A stretch of DNA of 55,661 nucleotides from a virus, in the IMG/VR virus record IMGVR_UViG_3300025122_000018, positions 1 to 55,661 of that record, one strand, 5' to 3'. The position numbers and the translations under genes are program-made. Positions 40,449 through 47,380 of the stretch are shown here, piece by piece. How positions within the stretch are numbered: the stretch's first letter is position 1; every line of letters begins with the position of its first letter. The notes beneath the pieces were generated by a model. It ran no database searches and was not told the origin of the DNA. It saw nothing but the letters and a program-made list of their open reading frames with translations.

Positions 40449-40758
40449 CCTCTCTTAGTGGTACTTCGTCGTCTAAGAAATAAACCTTATCCGCTAGTAC
40501 TATGACTTTGTTTCGTTCTGATCCTACTCTCCCTTCTATTGATACCAACTCTCCGCGAGACCGAATCATCCTTGCAGCATTAGCGCCATAAGCATAGCCA
40601 CGGATATAGGTATCGAACCTCCTCTTACTTAGGCTTGGGTTTAGTAATGTGAAGTGGCACTTCTTACCGCTGGCCGCAGATGGGCCAAGGTCTTCCACCC
40701 TTTCTATTGTTCCAGACACCGATATGATGTTTGGATATTGACTACCGAACGCCATCAC
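40441..40758 (-). CDS. Small OB-fold-like protein (105 aa)
   Basis: The pattern NIISVSGTIERVEDLG, KKCHFTLLNPSLSKRRFDTY and SRGELVSIEGRVGSERNKVI reads as a five-strand barrel of OB type, as in short ssDNA-binding proteins. It lacks an acidic SSB tail proper, though it ends in EVPLREDE. The start overlaps the previous stop by 4 bases and its end overlaps the nuclease gene. A second ssDNA-binding or nuclease-loading protein is a reasonable guess. Confidence 0.55.
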   Translation of the reverse strand: MMAFGSQYPNIISVSGTIERVEDLGPSAASGKKCHFTLLNPSLSKRRFDTYIRGYAYGANAARMIRSRGELVSIEGRVGSERNKVIVLADKVYFLDDEVPLREDE

Positions 40759-40991
40759 TCACCTCCGTACAGCACCACTAGGGCGCTGAGTGCGTTCATC
40801 TGTTCCTTTAGCTCCTTCAACCCGAAGGCTTCAGGTGTTGTGTCAGCATCAGACCTAAATGCGCCGTCATCTGCCTTGTAGTCTTCCTCAAACCTCTTTA
40901 TAAGCAGCATCTTCACAGCAGAGTGCTCCATGCCGTTTACTATATGAGTAGCTAGTAGCCCCCTGTTCTCTTTATTATTAACCATCCTCAT
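40755..40991 (-). CDS. Small helical hypothetical protein (78 aa)
   Basis: This charged helical protein (MEHSAVKMLLIKRFEEDYKA, KELKEQMNALSALVVLYGGE) has no motif I recognise. Both ends overlap neighbours by 4 bases (ATGA), so it is translated as part of a coupled run of four small genes between the Rad52-type and nuclease genes. A subunit or adaptor for the recombination proteins is possible. Confidence 0.6.
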   Translation of the reverse strand: MRMVNNKENRGLLATHIVNGMEHSAVKMLLIKRFEEDYKADDGAFRSDADTTPEAFGLKELKEQMNALSALVVLYGGE

Positions 40992-41182
40992 TCTTCACCT
41001 CCTATCAACGAGTCATGTACAAGGCCCATGTTCATGTTCAATATTCTTGTCTCGCTCCAACCCTGCTTACGCGCTGCCCTGATAATTACCTTCGACCACG
41101 CTTCAGCCGTAGCAAAATTACTACATCTCTTGATTCTTCCTGCGGCAACTAGCCACCATGCACCATCATAATTAAACATCAC
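40988..41182 (-). CDS. Small hypothetical protein (64 aa)
   Basis: Trp-rich at the N-terminus (NYDGAWWLVAAGRIKRCSNF) and basic in the middle (AEAWSKVIIRAARKQGWSET), it could be a mini DNA-binding domain. It is coupled on both sides by ATGA overlaps. No family is recognised. Confidence 0.55.
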   Translation of the reverse strand: MMFNYDGAWWLVAAGRIKRCSNFATAEAWSKVIIRAARKQGWSETRILNMNMGLVHDSLIGGEE

Positions 41183-41493
41183 TCACCTCCACATTTTTTA
41201 CAGGGTTCTTTCTCTCCGCATAGCTCACACATTCCGATTGGTTCCAGTAGTTGACCATAGCTGTTGGCCTTTTTGTCTCCCTTCTCTGTGCGCTTATACA
41301 AGACAAGCTTCCGTATTTGGGGGTCAACATCCATTGCCGTCCAGTAGTATATTTCTGAGAGATAGCCCCTTGCAACAAGCCTATCTATTACACGGCGAGG
41401 ACTATCAACACCTGATATTAAGGCTAAGCCCTTCTTATCGTAGGTTCCAGTGCTCATCTTCTTCAGCAATTTGATTTGTAATTCACCCATCAT
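41179..41493 (-). CDS. Winged-helix-like protein with C-terminal zinc knuckle (104 aa)
   Basis: Residues 1-70 read as a winged helix (GELQIKLLKKMSTGTYDKKG, then SPRRVIDRLVARGYLSEIYY, then a wing KLVLYKRTEKG). The last 20 residues hold four cysteines (CELCGEKEPCKKC), a two-CxxC zinc site. It would bind DNA and could regulate the minus operon or assist recombination. It follows the Rad52-type gene by 14 bases and couples to the next by ATGA. Confidence 0.65.
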   Translation of the reverse strand: MMGELQIKLLKKMSTGTYDKKGLALISGVDSPRRVIDRLVARGYLSEIYYWTAMDVDPQIRKLVLYKRTEKGDKKANSYGQLLEPIGMCELCGEKEPCKKCGGE

Positions 41494-41507
41494 TCACCTC
41501 TTCTTTG

Positions 41508-42317
41508 TTAGTTTCCTGCTAAGTATTCCATATAGCTATTGCGCTTATCTATAACTTCTCCGTTTTCGTACCACTTCAGTATCCTATGGCTTGCTATCTT
41601 TAGCTGCATGTCTGATGCAACCCTTGAGCTTAGCAACCCCTTACCCATGAAGCCGGTGTCCACCTTGAATGGAGCAGACGCAGCCTCAAACAAGAACGCC
41701 AGATCATTCTTGGGTATGCCTACAGCATTCGCTACTGCTACAAACCTTTGTGTCCTTCGTTTCTTAGGGTCTTGTATGTGTCTAGTCATATCATCTGGGC
41801 TTAGTAGGTGAGCTTGTATCTCCCTGATTGACGGGGCAATAGCCCACCCTCTAGTGCCCTTGGCATTGATGTACACCCGGCGACACTCAGGAACATTGGT
41901 AGGCTTGTCCTTCTGTACCTTTACCCATGTTGTAGGCAGGTCATACAGGTGTCTAGCCATACCCCACTGAACACAGGCTCTCTTAATGGCATCAGATATA
42001 CCACCCTTCTGTGCCTCTATGGCTGTATCTCCAGCGCCATCCCACTTCCAGACCCACTCGCCCATGATGTTAATGCCAACACCAGCAAGGTTCTTATTGC
42101 CATTGACAAGTAGGTTAGTCTGCCAGTTGTGTGGTCCAACTATAGTATCAAGTCTATTGAACTCAGCACGGGCATCGACATAGCAGAGTATCATTGCGCT
42201 GCCATTCTTACTCATCTGTTGTACTCTCCACTGAACCTCTTCATCTACGAAGGGTCTTCGCAAAGACTCTAGAACTTTGTTAATGTTCTTATCTGTTATT
42301 GTTTTTGGGTACTTCAT
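41508..42317 (-). CDS. Rad52/22-type single-strand annealing protein (269 aa)
   Basis: The N-terminal domain has the Rad52-family run EVQWRVQQMSKNGSAMILCY, ARAEFNRLDTIVGPHNWQTN, a beta hairpin ending in GEWVWKWDGAGDT and the helix KGGISDAIKRACVQWGMARH. It anneals complementary single strands during recombination-dependent replication. The C-terminus differs from eukaryotic Rad52 and has a helical, charged region. AAGAGG lies before the ATG. The downstream nuclease, SSB and resolvase complete a recombination set. Confidence 0.88.
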   Translation of the reverse strand: MKYPKTITDKNINKVLESLRRPFVDEEVQWRVQQMSKNGSAMILCYVDARAEFNRLDTIVGPHNWQTNLLVNGNKNLAGVGINIMGEWVWKWDGAGDTAIEAQKGGISDAIKRACVQWGMARHLYDLPTTWVKVQKDKPTNVPECRRVYINAKGTRGWAIAPSIREIQAHLLSPDDMTRHIQDPKKRRTQRFVAVANAVGIPKNDLAFLFEAASAPFKVDTGFMGKGLLSSRVASDMQLKIASHRILKWYENGEVIDKRNSYMEYLAGN

Positions 42318-42361
42318 TTGTTTCCTCTTGTTGGTTGGTTGTGAAAAAGAATTTTAGAAAG

Positions 42362-42784
42362 ATGACTGGCAAATTCCGTGAAGGTAATCGCTCAGAAAGA
42401 TATCTAGCCGAAGCCAGACCTACGCATGGCAACAGAGGATTCATACTGCTTAGACTCTGGAGGCAGAGAACATCTGTGAAGATAGGGTACTCTGAGTTAC
42501 GCCATGTAACGATGTTAAAGAAAGGGATTAAAGCCCTCAGTATTATTGAAGAGCAACTGTCTGTTGACTTTGAAGAGATGTTAGATGGTGTCCTTGAGCT
42601 ATACTTCAACCAGCATATGGGTAGCTTCCCTAGTCCTAGCCGCTTCTTTGCTATGGCTGATGACTTAGCTATGTCTTGGTATGAGCAAAGGTTCCAAGCT
42701 AAGCCAAAGCTTCCAGAAGAAGATGTTGTTACGCTCTCGATTGATGAGTTGGTTAAGGTCAAGGGATACCTCACGACCATTTAG
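42362..42784 (+). CDS. Plus-strand hypothetical protein embedded in the minus operon (140 aa)
   Basis: ATG 42362 is the first convincing start; GTG 42341 in frame is an alternative. Codon use matches the phage (AGA/AGG, ATA, GAG) and the product is a normal globular basic/acidic mix (FREGNRSERYLAEARPTHGN, IKALSIIEEQLSVDFEEMLD), whereas the opposite-strand reading is Ser-rich and implausible. The 3' end overlaps the dnaB end by 14 bases. It separates the helicase from the Rad52-type gene, yet is transcribed against them. No family is recognised. It might be an autonomously expressed insertion or produce an antisense effect. Confidence 0.7.
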   Translation: MTGKFREGNRSERYLAEARPTHGNRGFILLRLWRQRTSVKIGYSELRHVTMLKKGIKALSIIEEQLSVDFEEMLDGVLELYFNQHMGSFPSPSRFFAMADDLAMSWYEQRFQAKPKLPEEDVVTLSIDELVKVKGYLTTI

Positions 42785-44165
42785 GTGGCCATACTCCGGT
42801 CCACCATTCTGGTTTATGCTCAGTGGTATCATAGATTCTACCCCAAGCTGATTGATATACTAGGTTCATTGTCTTCCTGCTTGACTCTCTAGCTGCCAAG
42901 CACACTAGCTCTAGTGGTTGGAACATGGGTGATAGGTCATCGTCTGTGTATTTATCTCCGTTGGTTAGGGTTGGTGGTGCATAGTAGAATGGTCTGTAGA
43001 TACCAAAGGCAAGGCCAGCATCATGTAAGAACTTATCTGAGCCACGAAAGTCAGAGGTAATAGGTACTCCCATCCTTCCATCTGTCCTCCTAGAGTCAAG
43101 CTGTCTGTTGAACTGGGCGAGTGCTACTATGGCTATGCTTTCCTCCTTTGCTACCTGTCGTATCGCATCTGCTATTGAGTCTAGCCTAGATCGTTCATCA
43201 CTTGCTCTACCATACCCAGTTACCAGTTGAGCATAATCTATCCATACTGTCTCACACCCATGAACCCTACGCATCTGCCGTATCGTAGATGATACGATAT
43301 CAATATTCCTAGACGAATCATCTATGTGTATTGGTAGCCTAGATATTTCTCCTAAGCCCCAGCGGAATAAGTCTTGGTACTCCTCATTGTCACTCATTGC
43401 TTCTCTTAATGAGACACCAGAGAAGTAGCTGGCAAGCCTAAATGCTAACTGCTTCTTGCCCATCTCGATAGAGATTACACCTTGTGGTACACCCTGCAAT
43501 GCTGCCTTAGCTACTGATGCTAACATCAATGCTGTCTTGCCCATCTTACTCCGACCACCAATGTAGGTTGGTAATCCTCTAGGCCACCCCATGTAATGCC
43601 TGTCTAGTTCTGGGAATCCAGAGGGTATGAACTCACCATAGCCCTCGCCCCTTACCATCATCTCAAAGCTCTCTGAAGCAGCAGCAGCTATCTCTTCACC
43701 ACTCTCTACCGAGCCAACAGTTATGTCTGACCTACCATCTAAGATAGCTGACTCAGCATAAGCTTTGATTCTATCTACCGGATCATCACCAGTTAGTATC
43801 TTGCTTTCGATAGACTTCACTGAAGACAAGAGCCTTCTAAGCTTAGCCATATCTGATACTACCTTAGCATATCTAGGCAACCTCTCTGAAAGAACAGCCT
43901 TATCACCCAGAGACTCCAGATATTGTAGGCTACCATATCTCTCTGAACAAATGGTTGTGCCCTCTTTCTCCACCAATACATGGACACTGATAGGCTCGCC
44001 TTTAGCATACGATAACTTAATCCAGTCATATAAATTAGAGTGATTAGGTGCGCTAAAATCTAAAGATGATAATGATGATTCTATGAATTGTAAGTCTGAT
44101 CCTTCTGTTAATAGTAATGTCCCGAGAACTACTCGTTCTGCTTCTATAGGATATAGTCTATCCAT
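42771..44165 (-). CDS. DnaB-type replicative helicase (464 aa)
   Basis: An N-terminal helical collar domain (IEAERVVLGTLLLTEGSDLQ) is followed by a RecA-like motor with Walker A GRSKMGKT at 204-211 and Walker B in CETVWIDYAQLVTGYGR. Further typical segments are ESIAIVALAQFNRQLDSR and FRGSDKFLHDAGL. It unwinds DNA ahead of the fork and would partner the DnaG-type primase at the far end of the operon. AAGGAG precedes the ATG. It is the first gene of the minus operon, behind a 150-base leader. Confidence 0.93.
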   Translation of the reverse strand: MDRLYPIEAERVVLGTLLLTEGSDLQFIESSLSSLDFSAPNHSNLYDWIKLSYAKGEPISVHVLVEKEGTTICSERYGSLQYLESLGDKAVLSERLPRYAKVVSDMAKLRRLLSSVKSIESKILTGDDPVDRIKAYAESAILDGRSDITVGSVESGEEIAAAASESFEMMVRGEGYGEFIPSGFPELDRHYMGWPRGLPTYIGGRSKMGKTALMLASVAKAALQGVPQGVISIEMGKKQLAFRLASYFSGVSLREAMSDNEEYQDLFRWGLGEISRLPIHIDDSSRNIDIVSSTIRQMRRVHGCETVWIDYAQLVTGYGRASDERSRLDSIADAIRQVAKEESIAIVALAQFNRQLDSRRTDGRMGVPITSDFRGSDKFLHDAGLAFGIYRPFYYAPPTLTNGDKYTDDDLSPMFQPLELVCLAARESSRKTMNLVYQSAWGRIYDTTEHKPEWWTGVWPPKWS

Positions 44166-44197
44166 TCTCTCTCCTTCATTGGTTTTTTATTCTCCTT

Positions 44198-44215
44198 ACT
44201 CTAAAGTTTTAGAGT
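44198..44215. promoter_or_regulatory. Perfect 18-base palindrome (operator candidate)
   Basis: ACTCTAAA-GT-TTTAGAGT is a perfect 8-bp inverted repeat around 2 bases, 33 bases before the dnaB ATG. A related half-site (TTCTAAAGC) lies about 20 bases away near 44238. Short loop and symmetry favour a protein-binding operator over an RNA hairpin. It could respond to one of the phage HTH proteins (45406, 41179 or 6276). Confidence 0.5.
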
Positions 44216-44274
44216 TAACATTTTAATGTATTATTATTCTAAAGCTTTGGGGAAATGCAGCAGTGGAGCAGCAA

Positions 44275-44290
44275 CCCCCCCAGCCCCCCC
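44275..44290 (-). other. G7-CT-G7 tract (possible G-quadruplex)
   Basis: On the minus strand the leader of the helicase operon reads seven G, CT, seven G. Each run can supply two G3 tracts, enough for an intramolecular quadruplex in DNA or RNA. It lies between the three-block element and the dnaB start, so it could modulate transcript elongation or strand opening. Homopolymer length may also be an assembly weak point. Confidence 0.5.
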
Positions 44291-44317
44291 TTCGGAAACT
44301 TCCGGGGACAACCAACC

Positions 44318-44380
44318 TAACCCGTCCGGCTCGATTCACCGAAACCGAGGTTCAAAGCCAAAAATCAGCCGCGAGCTAGG
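44318..44380 (-). promoter_or_regulatory. Three-block early element, copy 1 (upstream of helicase operon)
   Basis: On the minus strand: CCTAG with GGC 10 bases in, then GAACCTCGG starting 27 bases after CCTAG, then CGGGTTA with GGGTTA 30 bases after GAACC. Between the last two blocks TCGGTTTC and GAATCGA form a hairpin; AACC and GGTT can pair around it. Copies 2 and 3 show the same spacings with a different hairpin sequence. It lies about 150 bases upstream of dnaB and would direct transcription or leader control of the minus operon. Confidence 0.65.
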
Positions 44381-44387
44381 GTGACCC

Positions 44388-45311
44388 ATGCCTAAGAAAC
44401 CCAGTAGAAGAATCATAAAAGAGAAGTTAAATGAATCTAATGCCTACGCATCTGGTAGGATTAGACCAGAAGATTATGGGACAACCATCGGGCATTGGTC
44501 TTTCTACAGGTACGGGAAAGCTAGAAACAAGAGGATAATAAACCTTGGCCCAGTCATGCTTGGCACCGAAGTGTACCTACTGGGTGCAGCAGTGGGAGAA
44601 TCAGCAGTATTCCTTGGGCTAAACGGAAAGCTATGGAGGCTCAAAGGTGATCGAACAAACCTAAAGTTTGATGTGATTGCTCCGAAGACAGTAGATCCAG
44701 ATGGCCTCAAGGTATGGGCAAGTACTATCTCACAGAAGATTGTAGATGCTCTATCCCCAAAGCTAGAGGTACGAGTAAACAGAGAAACAAACCTACGATA
44801 CAAGCACATGGTTAAGTCTCTTGCCTCTCATAGAATAGAAGAGGCCATATCGTTAGGGTATGAGAGAAGCTTCAGCTACTATGCCAAGTCAATTAACAAT
44901 GATTGGAAAGTAAATGACTTGTTATCCCCACGATTCCCAACCATGAAGCACGCTATCTATGTCGCATTAGTACTAGCAATACCAGCCAAGCAAGCAGCGC
45001 AGCTTGTAGCCGGTGCTGCAATGTCTGAGTACAAGTCTCCTTATATAACAGAAGAGATAGCACTAACCATATACCAACAGGCTGTCTCTCTACTCAGTAG
45101 GCTATGTCCTGAGTGGTGGAACAACGGGGCATTCACACGATGGGAATACATCGGTAGTATAGACAGCCTATTCACAAAGCAATATGCCAACACGATAATC
45201 AATGCAAAGAACTTGGATGTAGATCTTAGCACAGCAGCAGGTATGGTAAGGGACGAGCCGCTGGGCGCCCTGCTCCGCCGCCGTCCGGCGTGGCCGACAG
45301 GCGAGGAGTGA
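44388..45311 (+). CDS. Hypothetical early protein (307 aa)
   Basis: It is the first plus gene right of the divergent region. A weak AGGGTGA lies before the ATG. The N-terminal half is beta-rich and basic (WSFYRYGKARNKRIINLGPV, GTEVYLLGAAVGESAVFLGL). The C-terminal half is helical with Ala-rich hydrophobic segments (AIYVALVLAIPAKQAAQLVA). No catalytic motif or family is recognised. Its last codons lie in a GC-rich inverted repeat that may belong to a terminator. Opposite orientation to dnaB from a shared region suggests early expression, perhaps in replication initiation or regulation. Confidence 0.65.
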   Translation: MPKKPSRRIIKEKLNESNAYASGRIRPEDYGTTIGHWSFYRYGKARNKRIINLGPVMLGTEVYLLGAAVGESAVFLGLNGKLWRLKGDRTNLKFDVIAPKTVDPDGLKVWASTISQKIVDALSPKLEVRVNRETNLRYKHMVKSLASHRIEEAISLGYERSFSYYAKSINNDWKVNDLLSPRFPTMKHAIYVALVLAIPAKQAAQLVAGAAMSEYKSPYITEEIALTIYQQAVSLLSRLCPEWWNNGAFTRWEYIGSIDSLFTKQYANTIINAKNLDVDLSTAAGMVRDEPLGALLRRRPAWPTGEE

Positions 45312-45330
45312 GCCGGTTTTGATTTTTTTT
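45285..45330 (+). terminator. Possible terminator overlapping the end of the 307-aa gene
   Basis: CCGGC (45285-45289) can pair with GCCGG (45312-45316), with a nested GCC/GGC, followed by TTTTGATTTTTTTT. The T-run is good, but the outer stem is short with a long loop, so efficiency is uncertain. It would separate the 307-aa gene from the promoter just downstream. Confidence 0.4.
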
Positions 45331-45331
45331 C

Positions 45332-45359
45332 TTGACGGGTCACGGCAGCGGGTTATGCT
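45332..45359 (+). promoter_or_regulatory. Sigma70-like promoter before the HTH gene
   Basis: TTGACG, a 16-base spacer and TATGCT form a recognisable sigma70 promoter, 47 bases before the ATG at 45406. The 13-mer CGGCAGCGGGTTA at 45343-45355 is identical to 47308-47320 in copy 2 of the three-block element, linking the two kinds of regulatory site. The GAACCT block is not present here at the expected distance. Confidence 0.5.
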
Positions 45360-45405
45360 TCGGGGGTTGCGAATCGACGACAACGAACCGCCATTAGGAG
45401 GCACA

Positions 45406-45669
45406 ATGAAAGACAGAGAAGGGAACTACTTAAGCCCAAAGAAGAGTCACACGCAGAGGATGAGAGCTATGGACTTCGTTCACTTATGGGAATCATCTGA
45501 ATCATTAGATGAGTTCATAAGATATTCTGGGATGAAGAAATCTACAGCTATATCAAGGGCATCTTTATACAGGAAGAGAGGCATTAACTTAAAAAGACAG
45601 ACAGGTAAGGGAAACAGAAGAACACTAGACATCGAACTACTAAACTCAATGACCAAAGGAAATCAATAA
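45406..45669 (+). CDS. Small HTH-like regulatory protein (87 aa)
   Basis: AGGAGG at 45395-45400 fixes ATG 45406; codons upstream in frame lack a ribosome site. Residues 22-60 (FVHLWESSESLDEFIRYSGM, KKSTAISRASLYRKRGINL) form a helix-turn-helix of the type in phage transcriptional regulators, with a basic C-terminal tail. It is preceded by a sigma70-like promoter and begins a run of coupled genes, so it could regulate early genes, for example via the palindrome at 44198. Confidence 0.65.
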   Translation: MKDREGNYLSPKKSHTQRMRAMDFVHLWESSESLDEFIRYSGMKKSTAISRASLYRKRGINLKRQTGKGNRRTLDIELLNSMTKGNQ

Positions 45670-46055
45670 TGAACAAGATCTACGAACAGATATCAATGAC
45701 AGAACCAGAGCTATACCTTATAGCCAAATCTATAATAGAACATTGCGTTGGCAATGATGATGTAAGGACAACCTTCGCCGCCTCTCTAGTCGAGAGACTT
45801 AGCTTCAACCTCAGTAACGACTCGCTTCAACTACTAAGTGATAGGCTTCTCGACATAGAAGCAGCAGATATACTAGCAAAGAAAGCTGCTGATTATTTTA
45901 ATGTAACCAAAGGGGGATACCCCGATCCAACAAACCATCCAGACGGATGGCCAATGGGATATGGTATGAACAAGAGCATTTGGATAGAGCTTATGGATAG
46001 CCTGAAGTATAAGGTTGTAGCTAATAAAAGAGCAGAGGAGTCCAACCATGAGTAG
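45669..46055 (+). CDS. Helical hypothetical protein (128 aa)
   Basis: The start overlaps the previous stop (TAATG). The protein is helical and acidic (MTEPELYLIAKSIIEHCVGN, LQLLSDRLLDIEAADILAKK) with a Gly/Pro-rich loop (GGYPDPTNHPDGWPMGYGMN). No motif is recognised. Its stop overlaps the amidase start by 8 bases, so it may be expressed together with the endolysin. An inhibitor or chaperone of the amidase is one guess. Confidence 0.6.
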   Translation: MNKIYEQISMTEPELYLIAKSIIEHCVGNDDVRTTFAASLVERLSFNLSNDSLQLLSDRLLDIEAADILAKKAADYFNVTKGGYPDPTNHPDGWPMGYGMNKSIWIELMDSLKYKVVANKRAEESNHE

Positions 46056-46806
46056 ATTTATAGACGCAAGGGCCACGCTGCCTCGCCACCCAACTAAGAA
46101 GTTCACAAGACGACCAGTAGAATCTATCTTAGGTGGAGTCATACATCATACAGCAGGTGGAGATGATATAGAGAACACAGCAATGTATCATGTCGGACCC
46201 AATCATGTATCAGCAACAGGCTGTCCTGCTCTGCTCTATACATTCTATATTACTGGACAAGGAGTAATCTATTGGGCAAATGATTTAGAAGATGTCACTT
46301 GGTCACAAGGTGGGCACGGCTCACCAATACCGGGAACGAATCCTAACGCAAACTTCCTAGCGATATGTTGTGCCGGAGATTTCTCGAATACAATCGGGCC
46401 ACAGTTTGCCCAGATATATTCTTTCATCACATTATGGGGGCACCTAGCTGGAACGAGGAAGCTATCTAGATACCCAGACAGCCTATACAATGTGCTCAAC
46501 TGTTCTGTTGAATCCCTATGGGGTCATCACAACTTCGGTAAGCCAGCGTGCCCCGGACAATTTCTGTCCGGCTTGGCAGACACAGTAAGATCTCATATGA
46601 GTATTTGGTGGGGGCTTGAGACAGATGCAGATTGGCAGGATGCACTCAACGGATGGGGTGCCTTCCTCGTTGTCGATGGTATCTGGGGTAGGCTAAGCAA
46701 GGCAGCATTAGTAGAGTTCCAAAGAGATCACGACCTTGTAGCTGATGGTATTCGTGGCCCACTAACGGAGGCGCAATTAATATCTTACTGGAATCCTGAT
46801 GCCTAA
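46048..46806 (+). CDS. N-acetylmuramoyl-L-alanine amidase (endolysin) with peptidoglycan-binding domain (252 aa)
   Basis: It cleaves the amide bond between MurNAc and L-Ala of peptidoglycan at lysis. The amidase_2-type core shows the zinc ligand region GGVIHHTAGG (His33/His34) and HHNFGKPACPG with His160/161 and Cys168. Residues 185-250 form a PG_binding_1-type domain (FLVVDGIWGRLSKAALVEFQ, LVADGIRGPLTEAQL). No signal peptide is visible, so export would need the holin at 35589. Located far from the holin in an early-type cluster, it may be made early and held back. Confidence 0.92.
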   Translation: MSRFIDARATLPRHPTKKFTRRPVESILGGVIHHTAGGDDIENTAMYHVGPNHVSATGCPALLYTFYITGQGVIYWANDLEDVTWSQGGHGSPIPGTNPNANFLAICCAGDFSNTIGPQFAQIYSFITLWGHLAGTRKLSRYPDSLYNVLNCSVESLWGHHNFGKPACPGQFLSGLADTVRSHMSIWWGLETDADWQDALNGWGAFLVVDGIWGRLSKAALVEFQRDHDLVADGIRGPLTEAQLISYWNPDA

Positions 46807-47065
46807 CTTTGTTACGAGCTTTAGGAACAGCAACGGTGCCAACCCTATATTTGAAAGAATGAATGGTTGGTATTTGCCAGCCCGTAACAAGATCATATGC
46901 GTTGGCCATGTACCCAACAAGACTAAACCATGCCTCTACCTCCTCAACAATACCACTAAGGAGATGGAGATACTTGCAACATTCAAAAGCAGAGAGGCAG
47001 CGACAGCAACAAGGATGATACTAAAAGAATTAGGAGAAGGGTTAGCTGAAGGTAAACTAAAATAG
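46799..47065 (+). CDS. Small hypothetical protein (88 aa)
   Basis: It overlaps the amidase stop by 8 bases. The product is a small alpha/beta protein (NKIICVGHVPNKTKPCLYLL, NNTTKEMEILATFKSREAAT) with an Ala-rich helix and a basic C-terminus. No catalytic motif or family is recognised. The segment encoding LPARNKII contains GCCAGCCCGTAA, a string that recurs twice within 320 bases. Confidence 0.55.
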   Translation: MPNFVTSFRNSNGANPIFERMNGWYLPARNKIICVGHVPNKTKPCLYLLNNTTKEMEILATFKSREAATATRMILKELGEGLAEGKLK

Positions 47066-47081
47066 CCAGCCCGTAAATCAT

Positions 47082-47279
47082 ATGCCGATATACGAATACA
47101 GATGTAAGGAGTGTAGCCATAGGTTTGAAAAGCTTATGAAGTATAAAGACCCTATACCTAAGTGCCCAAAATGTGAGGCGAGCCAGCCCGTAAAGCTTAT
47201 CAGCGTTGGCTCTTTTGTTTTGAAGGGTAGTGGCTGGTATAAAGATGGCTATGGGCTGGGGGGCGACGGCAAAAAGTAG
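47082..47279 (+). CDS. FmdB-family zinc-ribbon protein (65 aa)
   Basis: The sequence MPIYEYRCKECSHRFEKLMK and then CPKCE give two CxxC zinc-binding pairs, and the end GSGWYKDGYG is typical of FmdB-family regulators. The family occurs in bacteria and phages; its role in phages is unknown, possibly transcription or redox sensing. No Shine-Dalgarno site is visible before the ATG; the sequence there is AGCCCGTAAATCAT. The three-block element copy 2 begins inside its 3' end. Confidence 0.8.
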   Translation: MPIYEYRCKECSHRFEKLMKYKDPIPKCPKCEASQPVKLISVGSFVLKGSGWYKDGYGLGGDGKK

Positions 47280-47320
47280 CGGTCGAACCTCGGTTTTCGT
47301 GAAAAATCGGCAGCGGGTTA
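47258..47320 (+). promoter_or_regulatory. Three-block early element, copy 2 (upstream of DUF932-like gene)
   Basis: The first block is degenerate but keeps GGC at the same offset. GAACCTCGG begins at 47285, 27 bases after the block start, and GGGTTA at 47315, 30 bases later. TTTTC-GT-GAAAA forms the variable hairpin, flanked by CG pairs. The region downstream (GTCGCCAGAGGTG, then an AACAA-rich leader) also resembles that of copy 3 (GTCGCCAGTGGTG). It lies 61 bases before the ATG at 47381. Confidence 0.7.
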
Positions 47321-47380
47321 GATTCGCTGGTCGCCAGAGGTGCGGCACTGATAGACAACAATAACAACAAGGAAGGAAAG

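Larger units (their letters stand above)
44166..44387. other. Divergent regulatory region, candidate replication origin
   Basis: This 222-base gap lies between the divergent helicase operon and the plus-strand gene at 44388. It contains an AT-rich block (44170-44245), the 18-base palindrome, two runs of seven C separated by AG (44275-44290), a small CGGAA/TTCCG hairpin and the three-block element. An AT-rich stretch, palindromes and position next to the replication genes make it the best origin candidate in the window, but no repeated iterons are evident. Confidence 0.4.

Noticed and set aside
42289-42780. Minus-strand 163-codon frame opposite the gene at 42362
   Set aside because: The translation is Ser-rich with poor composition, and the plus-strand reading has typical phage codon use and globular composition.
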